Assembly: GCF_019431045.1 (NCBI RefSeq)
Contig: NZ_JAHXPT010000008.1
Span: forward strand, 62,001-126,000
Direction of reading: 5' to 3'
Length of the DNA: 64,000 nt
Source of the DNA: Clostridium weizhouense
Lineage (GTDB): Bacteria > Bacillota > Clostridia > Clostridiales > Clostridiaceae
Numbering within the stretch: position 1 is the stretch's first letter; each line of letters starts with the position of its first letter. The notes beneath the pieces are model-generated. The model was not told the origin of the DNA and did no database searches. It saw only the letters and a program-made list of their open reading frames with translations. A program made the translations under genes and the position numbers. This document shows, piece after piece, positions 43,278-52,638 of the stretch.

Positions 43278-45572
43278 ATGAGTAAAAAAGCTAAAGTGAT
43301 GGTTGCTTTTGCTACTATCGCGATTTTAGGGGTTCAATGTATAGGTAATTCTATTCAAGTTAGAGCTGATTCTATTCAAAGTAATGATTCAAACATAGAA
43401 AATATGGTTGACAATAAGGAAACAATGTCAATAAATTCAGATACCCAATCTAGTGATATTATTAAAGATAGTACAGTAAATAATAAAAATGGACAAGTTG
43501 ATCAAAACATAGGTGATACTATAGAAAAATTACAAAAAGAAACATCAAAAGATTTAAATGTTGAGCATAATAATAATATTTATATTGATGAAGTTAATAA
43601 TGTTAATGAGGATAGAACGGATAAAGAAATTACTTCTGATGATAAAGAAATGTCAGAGAAGGAGTTAGTAAAAACATTAGATGTTAAACCTAATAATATT
43701 TCTATTGATGATAAGGCTAAACTTAATGAAAATAATTTGAATTCAGAAACTAAATCTAATAGTACTACGGGAGCACCATCGCAAGGAGTTTTAACAAAGG
43801 ATAAATGGAGTGGAGAATGTGATTATACTATAACTATGAATTTATGGTATGGAAATAATGCTGATTCTTGGAGACTTTATGAAAATGGAAAATTAATTTG
43901 TGAGGAAAAATTAGTAAATAATTCTCCAAACCCTCAAGTAGCTAAAAAGGATTTTACTAATAAACCTAATGGAGAATATGTTTATACAGCAGAATTAGTA
44001 AATTCATTTGGAACTACAGTGCTTTCTAGTTCTGTAACACATAATGTGACTAAAAATGAGACACCTATAGATATAGAATTACCAGATAAAGCAGAGGGCA
44101 CTCCAGCTGTAGGATATAAGATATTATCAGAAGATGAAAAAAATATACAATGGGCGGTAGCGATATCAAATCCAAATAAAGATTATGTTTGGGCAGGAAA
44201 TGATTTTTCAGCATGGGGAGTGAGTTTTAATACTTCAGCTAAAATTATCTCAGTAGATAATGCTGCAAATTTTAAACAAGATGGAAATAAAGTTACAATA
44301 AATTTAAAACAAGATGAAAGATTATTATCACCTAATACAACAAAAGTATTTATTGTTAAGGCTGAAAAACAAGAAACTGGTACAGAATTAACTAATTTAG
44401 TAGCTAATCAAATTAGAGGAAATGTACCTTATCCTAAGTATTCAGAATTACCTTCATCTTGGACAAAAGGGAAAAAAGATTTAAAGTCTTCTGATTTAAT
44501 TAATAATGAAAAAGATTATTATAATAATAAGGTAAATACTAATACAGGAAATAAATTAATAGCATATAATCTAAGTAGTGATACTCAAATAACACTTGGA
44601 TTACCGAATAAAATGCCAGGAGCTATAAATGGTGTTAATGGATTGAAAGTATGGATGCCTTCTAAATATCTTGCTATGGGAATAGCTACAGATCAAGAAA
44701 TATTTAAATTAAATCCTAACTTTATGGTAGGATTATCAATAAAAGAAAACTTTACTTGTGGATTGATACCATTAGAAGCGGGAGATACTAGGAATATTGT
44801 AACCGTTGATGGTAAAGAGTGGAGTTGGCCAATAGAAAAGAAGCATCCAGATGGACCATTTCAACAAGAAAAAGGAAATTTTAATGAAGTAAAAAAACAA
44901 TATAGAGATTATTTATCACCTAAGGCAGAACATCAAGATTATGTAACATTAAAAAATGGTGAGATGGATGATCCAAGCTATGTATCAGCAGCTATAAGTT
45001 CTGGGATTTCAATAACAATGACTAGAGAATTCTTATATGCAATTCCTAAAAATGACTTTGAGGGATTTTTAGAACAATGTAAAGACCCTTGGGCTGAATT
45101 TGTTTTGGTAGATAATGCTTATAATAGAGGAGTCTTTGGACTATTACAAAAAAATATCTTTACAACAAATAGGGAAAATGCTATAAATTCAACTAACTTA
45201 AGTAAAGATTATGAGTTAGGTGGATATGCAAGTCATATAGATACTATTAAATCTATATTAACTGAGATGGATAAAGAAAAAGATAATATTTACGATGAAA
45301 AGATTACTAAAAGTGAAATAGATAATTACTTAAATCAATTAAGAAAATTTTATCAAAATGGAGCTCCAACAGATAAACAATGGAATGATATGATTGATGA
45401 TGTCCATAGAGCATTTGACGTATTATCACAGCATTGGGGAGATAATACAATATCATATAGATATGATTTCTTAACAATATTAAGAGTGGCAAGAGAACAT
45501 TTGCCTAATATAGCTAATCCAGCACCATCAGGTCAATCTTGGATTGAACAAGTAAGCAGTGCTAATAGATAA
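43278..45572 (+). CDS. Large secreted protein with chitinase-type Ig domain and unrecognised C-terminal enzyme-like domain
   Basis: 764 residues. Signal peptide (to about 33), an Asn/Asp/Glu-rich low-complexity stretch (about 34-160), then an Ig-like module (about 163-255: WSGECDYTITMNLWYGNNADSWRLYENGK, NGEYVYTAELVNSFGTT) of the kind found in front of bacterial chitinases. A beta-rich carbohydrate-binding-like module (about 275-375) follows. The 390-residue C-terminal region is globular, mostly helical, and contains NFMVGLSIKENF, where a Glu ends a helix as in lysozyme-fold hydrolases, and NAYNRGVFGLL. I do not recognise a named catalytic family. It probably acts on an extracellular polysaccharide. 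Confidence 0.75.
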   Translation: MSKKAKVMVAFATIAILGVQCIGNSIQVRADSIQSNDSNIENMVDNKETMSINSDTQSSDIIKDSTVNNKNGQVDQNIGDTIEKLQKETSKDLNVEHNNNIYIDEVNNVNEDRTDKEITSDDKEMSEKELVKTLDVKPNNISIDDKAKLNENNLNSETKSNSTTGAPSQGVLTKDKWSGECDYTITMNLWYGNNADSWRLYENGKLICEEKLVNNSPNPQVAKKDFTNKPNGEYVYTAELVNSFGTTVLSSSVTHNVTKNETPIDIELPDKAEGTPAVGYKILSEDEKNIQWAVAISNPNKDYVWAGNDFSAWGVSFNTSAKIISVDNAANFKQDGNKVTINLKQDERLLSPNTTKVFIVKAEKQETGTELTNLVANQIRGNVPYPKYSELPSSWTKGKKDLKSSDLINNEKDYYNNKVNTNTGNKLIAYNLSSDTQITLGLPNKMPGAINGVNGLKVWMPSKYLAMGIATDQEIFKLNPNFMVGLSIKENFTCGLIPLEAGDTRNIVTVDGKEWSWPIEKKHPDGPFQQEKGNFNEVKKQYRDYLSPKAEHQDYVTLKNGEMDDPSYVSAAISSGISITMTREFLYAIPKNDFEGFLEQCKDPWAEFVLVDNAYNRGVFGLLQKNIFTTNRENAINSTNLSKDYELGGYASHIDTIKSILTEMDKEKDNIYDEKITKSEIDNYLNQLRKFYQNGAPTDKQWNDMIDDVHRAFDVLSQHWGDNTISYRYDFLTILRVAREHLPNIANPAPSGQSWIEQVSSANR

Positions 45573-45601
45573 AATATTTATTTTCCTCTTAATTATTAAT
45601 A

Positions 45602-45635
45602 TATAGTGGGGAGAAACTTAATTTCTCCCCATATA
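45602..45635. terminator. Bidirectional terminator between the secreted protein and neuB
   Basis: GGGGAGAAA and TTTCTCCCC, extended by TATA pairings, between convergent genes. Confidence 0.85.
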
Positions 45636-45639
45636 AATT

Positions 45640-46644
45640 TTATATATCATTCCAACATATAATTTCATCTTTCAATAAATCTCTTTTAAGCTCTCTTCCT
45701 ATTAAGATATAAGCAAGTTCAGGCTTTATTCCATATCCTGGTCTTTTATAGGTAAGCATATTTTTTTCTATTATTGTTCCTTTTTTCAAATCTTTTGAAG
45801 CTAAAATACTTCTTCTAACATCATTCATAATAATTTTTTCATTATTTGTAGGACGTTTAATCCCATCTCCCAATAACTTTTCGGTATTTCTAATATGATT
45901 AACATATTCTTTAAATTCTTGTGGAGGCATAGATGCCTTATGGTCTGGTCCTGTGATGTTTCTATTTAATGTAATATGTTTCTCAATAAATTCTGCCTTT
46001 AATGTAGTAGCAGCTATTGCTGCTTCAAATCCTAATGTATGATCTGATAGGCCAACAGGAACTTTAAAAGCTTCTCTCATAGTAACCATAGCTTTTAAGT
46101 TAACATCATCTATTAGTGTTGGATAATCCGATGTACAATGCATTAATCTTACATTTGTATTACCGGTTGAATATATATTTTGTAAGGCTTGTTCAATTTC
46201 CCCTAATGTACTCATTCCTGTAGATAAAATTATAGGTTTTTTTGTGTTACCTATCTCTATTAAAAAATCAATATTTGTTATTTCACTTGAACCAACTTTA
46301 ATAAAAGGAACATTTAGTTTTAATAAATATTTTAAACTATCTAATCCATCAGGTGTAGATATAAATATTATTCCCTTATTGTCACAATAATCTTTTAAGA
46401 TTTTAAAGTTTTCGAAAGGCAATTCAAGTTTTTTAATCATTTCTAGTTGAGATTCTTTAGTCTTGTCATTATTTTTTTGATATTGTGCTTTTTCTGCGAA
46501 AGTTCCTGTACTTTCTTCTGCTTTAAAAGTTTGAAATTTTATTGCATCTGCACCACAATCTTTTGCCATGTCTACAAGCTTTTTTGCTAAATTAATATCT
46601 CCATTATGATTTACACCAGCTTCTGCTATTATAAATACTGACAT
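45640..46644 (-). CDS. neuB: N-acetylneuraminate/legionaminate-type synthase
   Basis: 334 residues: a TIM barrel (IIAEAGVNHNGDINLAKKLV, IKFQTFKAEE, ILSTGMSTLGEIEQAL, LMHCTSDYPT, GLSDHTLG, EKHITLNRNITGPDHKASM) and a C-terminal SAF/antifreeze-like domain (RRSILASKDLKKGTII, about 275-334). It condenses phosphoenolpyruvate with ManNAc or a diacetamido sugar to a nonulosonic acid. Sequence by eye does not separate NeuB from LegI. Its ATG overlaps the neuC stop, with GGAGGTGA in front. No CMP-nonulosonate synthetase gene is in the window. Confidence 0.9.
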   Translation of the reverse strand: MSVFIIAEAGVNHNGDINLAKKLVDMAKDCGADAIKFQTFKAEESTGTFAEKAQYQKNNDKTKESQLEMIKKLELPFENFKILKDYCDNKGIIFISTPDGLDSLKYLLKLNVPFIKVGSSEITNIDFLIEIGNTKKPIILSTGMSTLGEIEQALQNIYSTGNTNVRLMHCTSDYPTLIDDVNLKAMVTMREAFKVPVGLSDHTLGFEAAIAATTLKAEFIEKHITLNRNITGPDHKASMPPQEFKEYVNHIRNTEKLLGDGIKRPTNNEKIIMNDVRRSILASKDLKKGTIIEKNMLTYKRPGYGIKPELAYILIGRELKRDLLKDEIICWNDI

Positions 46645-47798
46645 TAAATCACCTCCAGTTGAGTTGGATCCTCTAGTTTTAATAAAAAGTCTTTATAATT
46701 CAAATTTTTAAGAAGTTTAAATGCTTTTTCTGAACTATTTGCATCACCATAAATATTTTTTATAGTTTTACATTTATCTATAAAATTTTTATCTAATACT
46801 ATGTCTATGCTATTTTTTATATCATTGAAATTATCTTCTACCAATATTACATTTTCATTAATAGTCCTACCTTGTTGTCTTACCCCTATATTAATTACTG
46901 GAATTCCTACAGAAGCAGATTCGACTATTCCTGCACTTGAATTACCAATTTGAAAAGAGGCATTTCTATATATATTTATAAAAGTATTTCTATCTAAATT
47001 TCTATAAAAATAAAAATCAGTATCATCTTTATATTCATTTATAATATTAATAATGTCTTTGTTACCTGCATCTGTATTTGGATAACTAACAAAAGCTTTA
47101 AGTTTTTTTTCTTTAATAGACTTTAATATGTTTTTAAAAGTAATATCATCATTTTTACCTAATGGATGATAAATAACTAAAGCATAAGAATCAAAAGGCT
47201 GTATATTTAAATTTTTATAAATTATACTCATATCTTTTATAGGCTCAATTTTAAATTTATCTAATGCAGGACTTCCTATCTGAAAAATTCGATATTCAGG
47301 TTCACCAATACTAACTAATCTTTTTTTATGTTCTTCTGTTGAAACAAAGTGAATTGAGGACATTTTAGATGCAGCATTTCTAATCTGATTATCAACTAAT
47401 CCGTTTGCGGTGAAGTCTCCTCCAAAAAAATGTGCTGTTGGAATTTTTAAAAATGTTCCAAGCATTGAACCAATTAGTACCTCTTCTCTATCACCTGCAT
47501 AAATTATTAGATCAGGATTATATTGATTTACTATATCGATTGAATTTTGTAATATTATTGAAGTAGTTTTTAATCTAGAACTTTTACTATCAGAATCAAT
47601 TAAGCTTTCTATTTTTATTAATATTTTAAATCCATCTTTTTCAATTAGTTTTACAGTATTACCATAAGTTTGTGATAAATGAGCACCACATACTAATAAG
47701 TTTAATTCAAAGTAATCATCTGAATTTATTTTTTTAAACAAATTACTCATTAAATCATAGTCTGATCGTATACCTGTAATTGCTAATATTTTCTTCAA
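46644..47798 (-). CDS. neuC: UDP-N-acetylglucosamine 2-epimerase, hydrolysing (NeuC/LegG type)
   Basis: 384 residues from a TTG at 47798 preceded by AAAGGTGG; an earlier in-frame TTG would add 11 residues. GT-B fold: ITGIRSDYDLMSNLFKKI, LIIYAGDREEVL, and HFFGGDFTANGLVDNQIRNA in place of the usual GGD/E-x-T-x-G-x-x-D/E-x-x-R-H. The C-terminal NSSAGIVESASVGIPVINIGVRQQGR is standard. It makes ManNAc, or a 2-epimerised bacillosamine derivative, from the UDP-sugar for NeuB. The two genes form a minus-strand operon. Confidence 0.88.
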   Translation of the reverse strand: MKKILAITGIRSDYDLMSNLFKKINSDDYFELNLLVCGAHLSQTYGNTVKLIEKDGFKILIKIESLIDSDSKSSRLKTTSIILQNSIDIVNQYNPDLIIYAGDREEVLIGSMLGTFLKIPTAHFFGGDFTANGLVDNQIRNAASKMSSIHFVSTEEHKKRLVSIGEPEYRIFQIGSPALDKFKIEPIKDMSIIYKNLNIQPFDSYALVIYHPLGKNDDITFKNILKSIKEKKLKAFVSYPNTDAGNKDIINIINEYKDDTDFYFYRNLDRNTFINIYRNASFQIGNSSAGIVESASVGIPVINIGVRQQGRTINENVILVEDNFNDIKNSIDIVLDKNFIDKCKTIKNIYGDANSSEKAFKLLKNLNYKDFLLKLEDPTQLEVI

Positions 47799-47906
47799 TA
47801 GAATTACCACCTTTACATATTCATTTATCAAGTTTTTTTGAAATATAATTTAAAAATCATATATACTAAAATAAATAATTTTTAATTATTTCAGTAAATT
47901 ATTATA

Positions 47907-48040
47907 TTGACAAATACTTTTACCTTAGTTATATATATTTTTTAAAATTCTATTTATGTTATTAAGCTTACAGATAAAATTTAGCAATTTACAAAAGGAC
48001 CATCTCAAATGAATAATTATATTTTTGAGATGGTCCTTTT
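47907..48040 (+). ncRNA. Candidate small RNA (promoter to terminator)
   Basis: TTGACA (47907-47912), a 17-base spacer and TATATA (47930-47935) are followed about 60 bases later by a strong terminator, AAAAGGACCATCTCAAA with TTTGAGATGGTCCTTTT (47993-48040). No plus-strand gene lies between, so a transcript of about 100 bases from about 47942 would be non-coding. The same hairpin also terminates the minus-strand DUF3298 gene, which is an alternative reason for its presence. Confidence 0.4.
47993..48040. terminator. Bidirectional terminator after the DUF3298 gene
   Basis: A perfect 17-bp stem, AAAAGGACCATCTCAAA with its complement, giving a T run on both strands. Confidence 0.88.
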
Positions 48041-48051
48041 ATAAATTTCAA

Positions 48052-48807
48052 CTATTTTATAGAGTTTTTATATAAATAATTTTCACCAAATAAACTTAAT
48101 GGGATTTTAAATTCAGGTATTCCATAACAATATGGTGCTATTTCATATTGCTCATAATATATTACAAGATTATTTTGATCAATATAGAAATTTTGTTCAT
48201 CATTAATTCCTTGAAATTGTTTGCCGGATTCATAATAGTTTTCAGGATGGGAATCAATTTGTTTTATTATCTCATCATTTATTATTTTTTTGTAATCATA
48301 TCCATTAGTAAATAAATTATTTAGAGAAAGCATTTCTTTTTTATCTTTATCAATTGTATACGAATTTCTTAATGTATTTCCATGAGCTCCACCTAAATAA
48401 CTATAAAAATCATTGTATAAACTTATTAAAGAATCAGATTCATTAGTTACTGTATATTTTACGTTTATTTCATATGGGAACCCCATATTCTCATGACCAT
48501 AGATATCAAAAGTTTCTTTACTTTGATCTTCTATTTTAGATATATTGGAATTTATATTAGAATTTATTTGTTCATTTAAAATGTTTATTTTTTGATCATT
48601 AGTATTATTTTTAAAGTTTATTAAGCTTATATCTTCTTTTAAATATGCTGAATTTTTAACTGAAATAGTTTCTATTAATTGTATCTTTGGGTTGTTGATC
48701 AAAATGGAATCAGCGCTAGCATTTTGAAATTTTCCTAAAAACAAACCAGCAGTTAATATAATTCCTAAAGTTAATGCTATTATTTTACTTATATAAGTTC
48801 TTTTCAT
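48052..48807 (-). CDS. Secreted or anchored DUF4163/DUF3298 (RsiV-like sensor fold) protein
   Basis: 251 residues. One N-terminal hydrophobic segment (about 9-31) with an ASA-type cleavage site, so secreted or anchored. The extracellular part has the DUF4163 strand pattern and DUF3298 core FYSYLGGAHGNTLRNSYTIDKDKKEMLSLNNLF, then IDQNNLVIYYEQYEIAPYCYG. The same two modules form the lysozyme-binding sensor of the anti-sigma factor RsiV and also occur in PdaC deacetylases; this protein has neither the anti-sigma N-terminus nor a deacetylase domain. No sigma gene is adjacent. Confidence 0.82.
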   Translation of the reverse strand: MKRTYISKIIALTLGIILTAGLFLGKFQNASADSILINNPKIQLIETISVKNSAYLKEDISLINFKNNTNDQKINILNEQINSNINSNISKIEDQSKETFDIYGHENMGFPYEINVKYTVTNESDSLISLYNDFYSYLGGAHGNTLRNSYTIDKDKKEMLSLNNLFTNGYDYKKIINDEIIKQIDSHPENYYESGKQFQGINDEQNFYIDQNNLVIYYEQYEIAPYCYGIPEFKIPLSLFGENYLYKNSIK

Positions 48808-49067
48808 AGTTATTATCTCCTTTTTCTTACCTTTTTGTTAGTTCTTAATATTATATTAATGCCAAATAAGGTAAACTTTGTTACGAATAGTTTACAAAAT
48901 AATTTCAAATAGTTTTAAAATGAGTTAATTTGAAAAATAATTGCTAAAATTTGTAGTATGTTATAATAAGATAAGTTTTAAATTGACTTTAGATTTTATT
49001 AAAACATAAACATATTTTTAAAATGAGGTTTAAAAATAAATAACGGGCTTTAATAGAGGAGGAAAAA

Positions 49068-49775
49068 ATGCTTAATTTTATTGGAAAAGGAAGTGCTTTT
49101 AACACTGAATTAGGTAATACAAGTGCTTTTATAAAAAATGATAATAGTTTACTTCTTATTGATTGTGGGGGAACTGTTTTTAATAGATTACAAGAACTGA
49201 ATATATTAGATGGATTGGAAAGCATATATATTGTAATTACTCATATGCATCCAGACCATATAGGTAGTTTAGGAGAAGTGATATTTTATTCATATTATAT
49301 TTTAAAGCGTAAAGTAAATATAATTTTTCCCCAAAAAGAATTAATGTCAAATTTTTTGACTATTATAGGTGTAAAACCTGAAATGTATAATATTAATAGT
49401 TTTAATATTCTTTATATTAGAGATAGAAAGCTTGGAGAGTTTACTATAGAATTCATACCAGTTTCTCATTCTTCTACAATGCCATCATATGGATTTATAA
49501 TGAAAATAAACGGAAAAGCGTTTTATTATAGTGGAGATGCTAATATTATAAGTGATAAAGTAATTGAAAAAATGAAAAAAGGAGACATTTATAGGATATA
49601 CCAGGATACATGTGGATTAGACTATGAAAATAATAACCATTTATCATTAAAAAAACTTTGTGATATAATTTCACAAGAATTTAGAGATAATATTTATTGT
49701 ATGCATCTTGATAAACATATATCAGAACAAGAAATAAGAGATAATGGATTTAATGTTGTTGAAATATATAAATAA
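49068..49775 (+). CDS. MBL-fold metallo-hydrolase
   Basis: 235 residues. The metal site THMHPDHIGSLGEV (H-x-H-x-D-H), PVSHSSTMPSYG, YYSGDANI and a late His (CMHLDKH) mark the metallo-beta-lactamase fold, of the RNase Z/phosphodiesterase-like branch. The substrate is unknown. The gene starts behind GAGGAGG, divergent from the DUF3298 gene. Confidence 0.85.
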   Translation: MLNFIGKGSAFNTELGNTSAFIKNDNSLLLIDCGGTVFNRLQELNILDGLESIYIVITHMHPDHIGSLGEVIFYSYYILKRKVNIIFPQKELMSNFLTIIGVKPEMYNINSFNILYIRDRKLGEFTIEFIPVSHSSTMPSYGFIMKINGKAFYYSGDANIISDKVIEKMKKGDIYRIYQDTCGLDYENNNHLSLKKLCDIISQEFRDNIYCMHLDKHISEQEIRDNGFNVVEIYK

Positions 49776-49970
49776 ATATTCTTAGTTTAAAAGAATTTTG
49801 TTTATTAACACATCAAAAATTAATAGGGTAGTATGACTGAAAATTCAAACAATTATTTTTTATATTCTTATCTTAAATTAAGAGTCTATTATCTATAAGT
49901 ATGTAGTCGTTTATTTTCATGTATAGAACAGGAGATATTACGATAAGTATTGTTGATTTGGAGGGTATAA

Positions 49971-51728
49971 ATGAAAAAGAATGCAGCACAAAGAGAATTT
50001 AAGAAGTATAAAAGTCAAATAAATCAAATAGAAGAAATAGTAGAACATTCAAAATCAGGAGCTCTTATAGAACATGAAACTGCCATAAGAAAAAAATTAA
50101 GACATCTTAAGGAATTAGATAATCAAGGGCTTAAAGAGTATAATCAGGTATGTGAAAGATATGAAGAATTACTTGAATATACGTCAAAAAGAATGCTTGA
50201 TCATTATAATGAAAAGAATCATACAGATTTTGATTTTTATCAAGTTGTACGTGGAAATTATAATAATTTTTTAAATCAGGGATTAATGACAGTACTTACA
50301 AAAATGCATATACCTAAGCTCGTTGCAAAGGAATTTGAGGAAAAATTCCCAATTAATCCTAAAGATGAATATATTAGAGCTAGAAGTATGAAGAGAAAAT
50401 TTTACATACATTTAGGTGATACGAATACAGGGAAGACATATAATGCAATAGAACGTTTAAAAATAGCAAAAAAAGGAGCATATTTAGCGCCACTTAGAAT
50501 TCTTGCTTTAGAAAATTTTGAAAAATTAAATAAAGAAGGAATAGTTTGTGATTTGTTAACTGGAGAAGAAGAGATAATAAATATAGGTTCAACTCATGTT
50601 TCATCTACAATAGAAAAGGTTAATTTAAAAGAGCATTATGATGTGGCTGTAATTGATGAAATTCAAATGATAAGTGATACTCATAGAGGAATGGCATGGA
50701 GTAAAGCTGTACTTGGATTGCAATGTGATGAAATACATATATGTGGAGCAGCTAATGCTAGATATATACTAGAGACAATTATAAAAGATTGTAATGATGA
50801 ATATGAAATAAAAAAATATAAAAGAGCTATACCCCTTGAAGTAGAATATAAAAATTTTAGTTATAATGATGTTAAAGAAGGAGATGCCATTGTAGTATTT
50901 TCTAAAAAGAGGGTATTAGAAATAGCACAAGATTATTCTAAAAAAGGTATAAAAGCAAGTATTATATATGGAGATTTACCACCAGAAGTTAGAAAAATGC
51001 AATATCAACAGTTTTTAAACAAGGAAACCAAAATACTGGTGACTACAGATGCCATAGGTATGGGAGTTAATTTACCTATTAGAAGAATTATATTTATGAG
51101 TACAAAAAAATTTGATGGAGAAGAAGTTAGGGAATTAACATCTCAAGAGGTAAAACAAGTTGGAGGGCGTGCAGGTAGAATTGGTATCTATGATATTGGG
51201 TATATTGCAGGCATTGGAGGTACAGCAGATTTTCTTAAATCTAAACTAGAAGTAGAAGATAAAACAATAATGAAGGCAGTAATAGGACCATCAGAAGCCA
51301 TATTACAAATTAAGAGTCTACCATTAAATGAAAAGCTTGCTCTTTGGAGTACCAGAGAAGAAAAATTAGATTATTATACTAAAATGGATATAAGTGAATA
51401 TATGTTAATCTTAGATAGAATAAAAATGTATAAGCTTAGTGAAGAAATTCAGTGGGATTTATTAAAAGTTCCATTTGATGTTTCAAGAGATGAGCTTATG
51501 AATACATTTTTAGAATATATAGATCAGTTATTTGTAAATAAACAAGATGAATTATTTATACCTCAATGTTTTAATGGAAATTTAGATGATTTAGAAATAT
51601 ATTATCAAAGAGTTAATATGTATTATTCATTCTCTAAAATATTTGGTTTAAAATTTGATATGGATTGGATTTATAAGGAAAGAATAAAGATAAGTGAAGC
51701 CATAAATGATATATTAGTAAGAATTTAA
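49971..51728 (+). CDS. Suv3-like superfamily 2 RNA helicase
   Basis: 585 residues. A helical N-terminal region of about 140 residues is followed by FYIHLGDTNTGKTYNAIERL (Walker A, near residue 150), APLRILALENFEKLN, LTGEEE, VAVIDEIQMI (DEIQ box), VVFSKKRVLEIA, ILVTTDAIGMGVNLP and QVGGRAGRIGI (motif VI). The DEIQ box and the spacing are those of the Suv3/SUPV3L1 group, best known from mitochondrial RNA turnover, rather than DEAD or DEAH helicases. The C-terminal 160 residues are helical, as in Suv3. Single gene. Confidence 0.85.
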   Translation: MKKNAAQREFKKYKSQINQIEEIVEHSKSGALIEHETAIRKKLRHLKELDNQGLKEYNQVCERYEELLEYTSKRMLDHYNEKNHTDFDFYQVVRGNYNNFLNQGLMTVLTKMHIPKLVAKEFEEKFPINPKDEYIRARSMKRKFYIHLGDTNTGKTYNAIERLKIAKKGAYLAPLRILALENFEKLNKEGIVCDLLTGEEEIINIGSTHVSSTIEKVNLKEHYDVAVIDEIQMISDTHRGMAWSKAVLGLQCDEIHICGAANARYILETIIKDCNDEYEIKKYKRAIPLEVEYKNFSYNDVKEGDAIVVFSKKRVLEIAQDYSKKGIKASIIYGDLPPEVRKMQYQQFLNKETKILVTTDAIGMGVNLPIRRIIFMSTKKFDGEEVRELTSQEVKQVGGRAGRIGIYDIGYIAGIGGTADFLKSKLEVEDKTIMKAVIGPSEAILQIKSLPLNEKLALWSTREEKLDYYTKMDISEYMLILDRIKMYKLSEEIQWDLLKVPFDVSRDELMNTFLEYIDQLFVNKQDELFIPQCFNGNLDDLEIYYQRVNMYYSFSKIFGLKFDMDWIYKERIKISEAINDILVRI

Positions 51729-51774
51729 AACATATTTTAAATAAAGTTAATATTGTAGTCTACATTAAGTTTTT

Positions 51775-51806
51775 ATCATCAAGTGGAGTTTTTTCCACTT
51801 GATGAT
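51775..51806. terminator. Hairpin between convergent helicase and bL25 genes
   Basis: ATCATCAAGTGGA and TCCACTTGATGAT, a perfect 13-bp stem with a six-base loop. It lacks a clear T tail on either strand, so termination is inferred from position. Confidence 0.55.
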
Positions 51807-51985
51807 TGAAAATTATTATTAAATATTCAAAATTAAATATCGTAAAAAATAATACTAGTTAATTATTATATTGTAATATTATTATATTTATAATGGACAG
51901 ATCCTATTTATTTCATGTTTTTAAAACAAATATATACATACTTCTAGTGAAATATGTATTGATGATTAAATATTTAATTTTAAAA

Positions 51986-52531
51986 CTAAAGAGTTGGATT
52001 TACAACAGCTAATAATGATTTAGGATCAGTAAGAACTGTAATACCTTCTGGAATTTTAACGTCTTCAACAAATAATTTATCTTCACAGTTCATATTTGAT
52101 ACATCTATTTCAAGAGTTTCTGGGATTTTTTCAACATCTCCTTGAAAATCTATAAATGGATCAAAGGTTTCAAGAATTAATCGTTTGCTTTCTAAATTTT
52201 CTTGCCCAACATATTTGATTGGAATTCTCATTTTAATTATTTCATTTGGTTGTACAGATTGAAAATTAACATGTAGAATTTCATCAGCGCTAATTTTTTG
52301 TACTTCTTTAACTACACAATTAAATCTTTTATTATCTAAATCAATAGGAATAATAGAACCACTATTATTTTTTCTTAATAGTCTATGAAGTTCTGCATTA
52401 CAGATTTTAACAGGGATTGATTCTTCTAAGAATTCACCAAAAATTACTGCAGGAATTAATCCAGATTTTCTAAGTTTCTTTTTATTTTCTTTTGTATTTC
52501 TTTCGTATACCTTAAATGCTACATTTGACAT
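51986..52531 (-). CDS. rplY: Ribosomal protein bL25 / general stress protein Ctc
   Basis: 181 residues: N-terminal L25 5S-rRNA-binding domain (RKSGLIPAVIFGEFLEESIPVKI, about 1-90) and C-terminal beta domain (MRIPIKYVGQENLESKRL to the end), the two-domain TL5/Ctc form. It binds 5S rRNA in the large subunit and in Firmicutes is associated with stress. The ribosome-binding site is AAAGAGG. Its 5' leader of about 150 bases has a short leader-peptide frame and several hairpins. Confidence 0.92.
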   Translation of the reverse strand: MSNVAFKVYERNTKENKKKLRKSGLIPAVIFGEFLEESIPVKICNAELHRLLRKNNSGSIIPIDLDNKRFNCVVKEVQKISADEILHVNFQSVQPNEIIKMRIPIKYVGQENLESKRLILETFDPFIDFQGDVEKIPETLEIDVSNMNCEDKLFVEDVKIPEGITVLTDPKSLLAVVNPTL

Positions 52532-52638
52532 AATAAATACCTCTTTTCTAAATTTTTATTTTAAATATGGTTTTATTAAGCTTATGAAGTATAAGTTAAG
52601 GTGCATAAATCCATACAAAAATGAATTTGAACGCATAA

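Noticed and set aside
43278-47798. Sialidase or sialic-acid catabolic locus
   Set aside because: The neu genes are biosynthetic and convergent with the secreted protein, which lacks Asp-box repeats; no nan genes are present.
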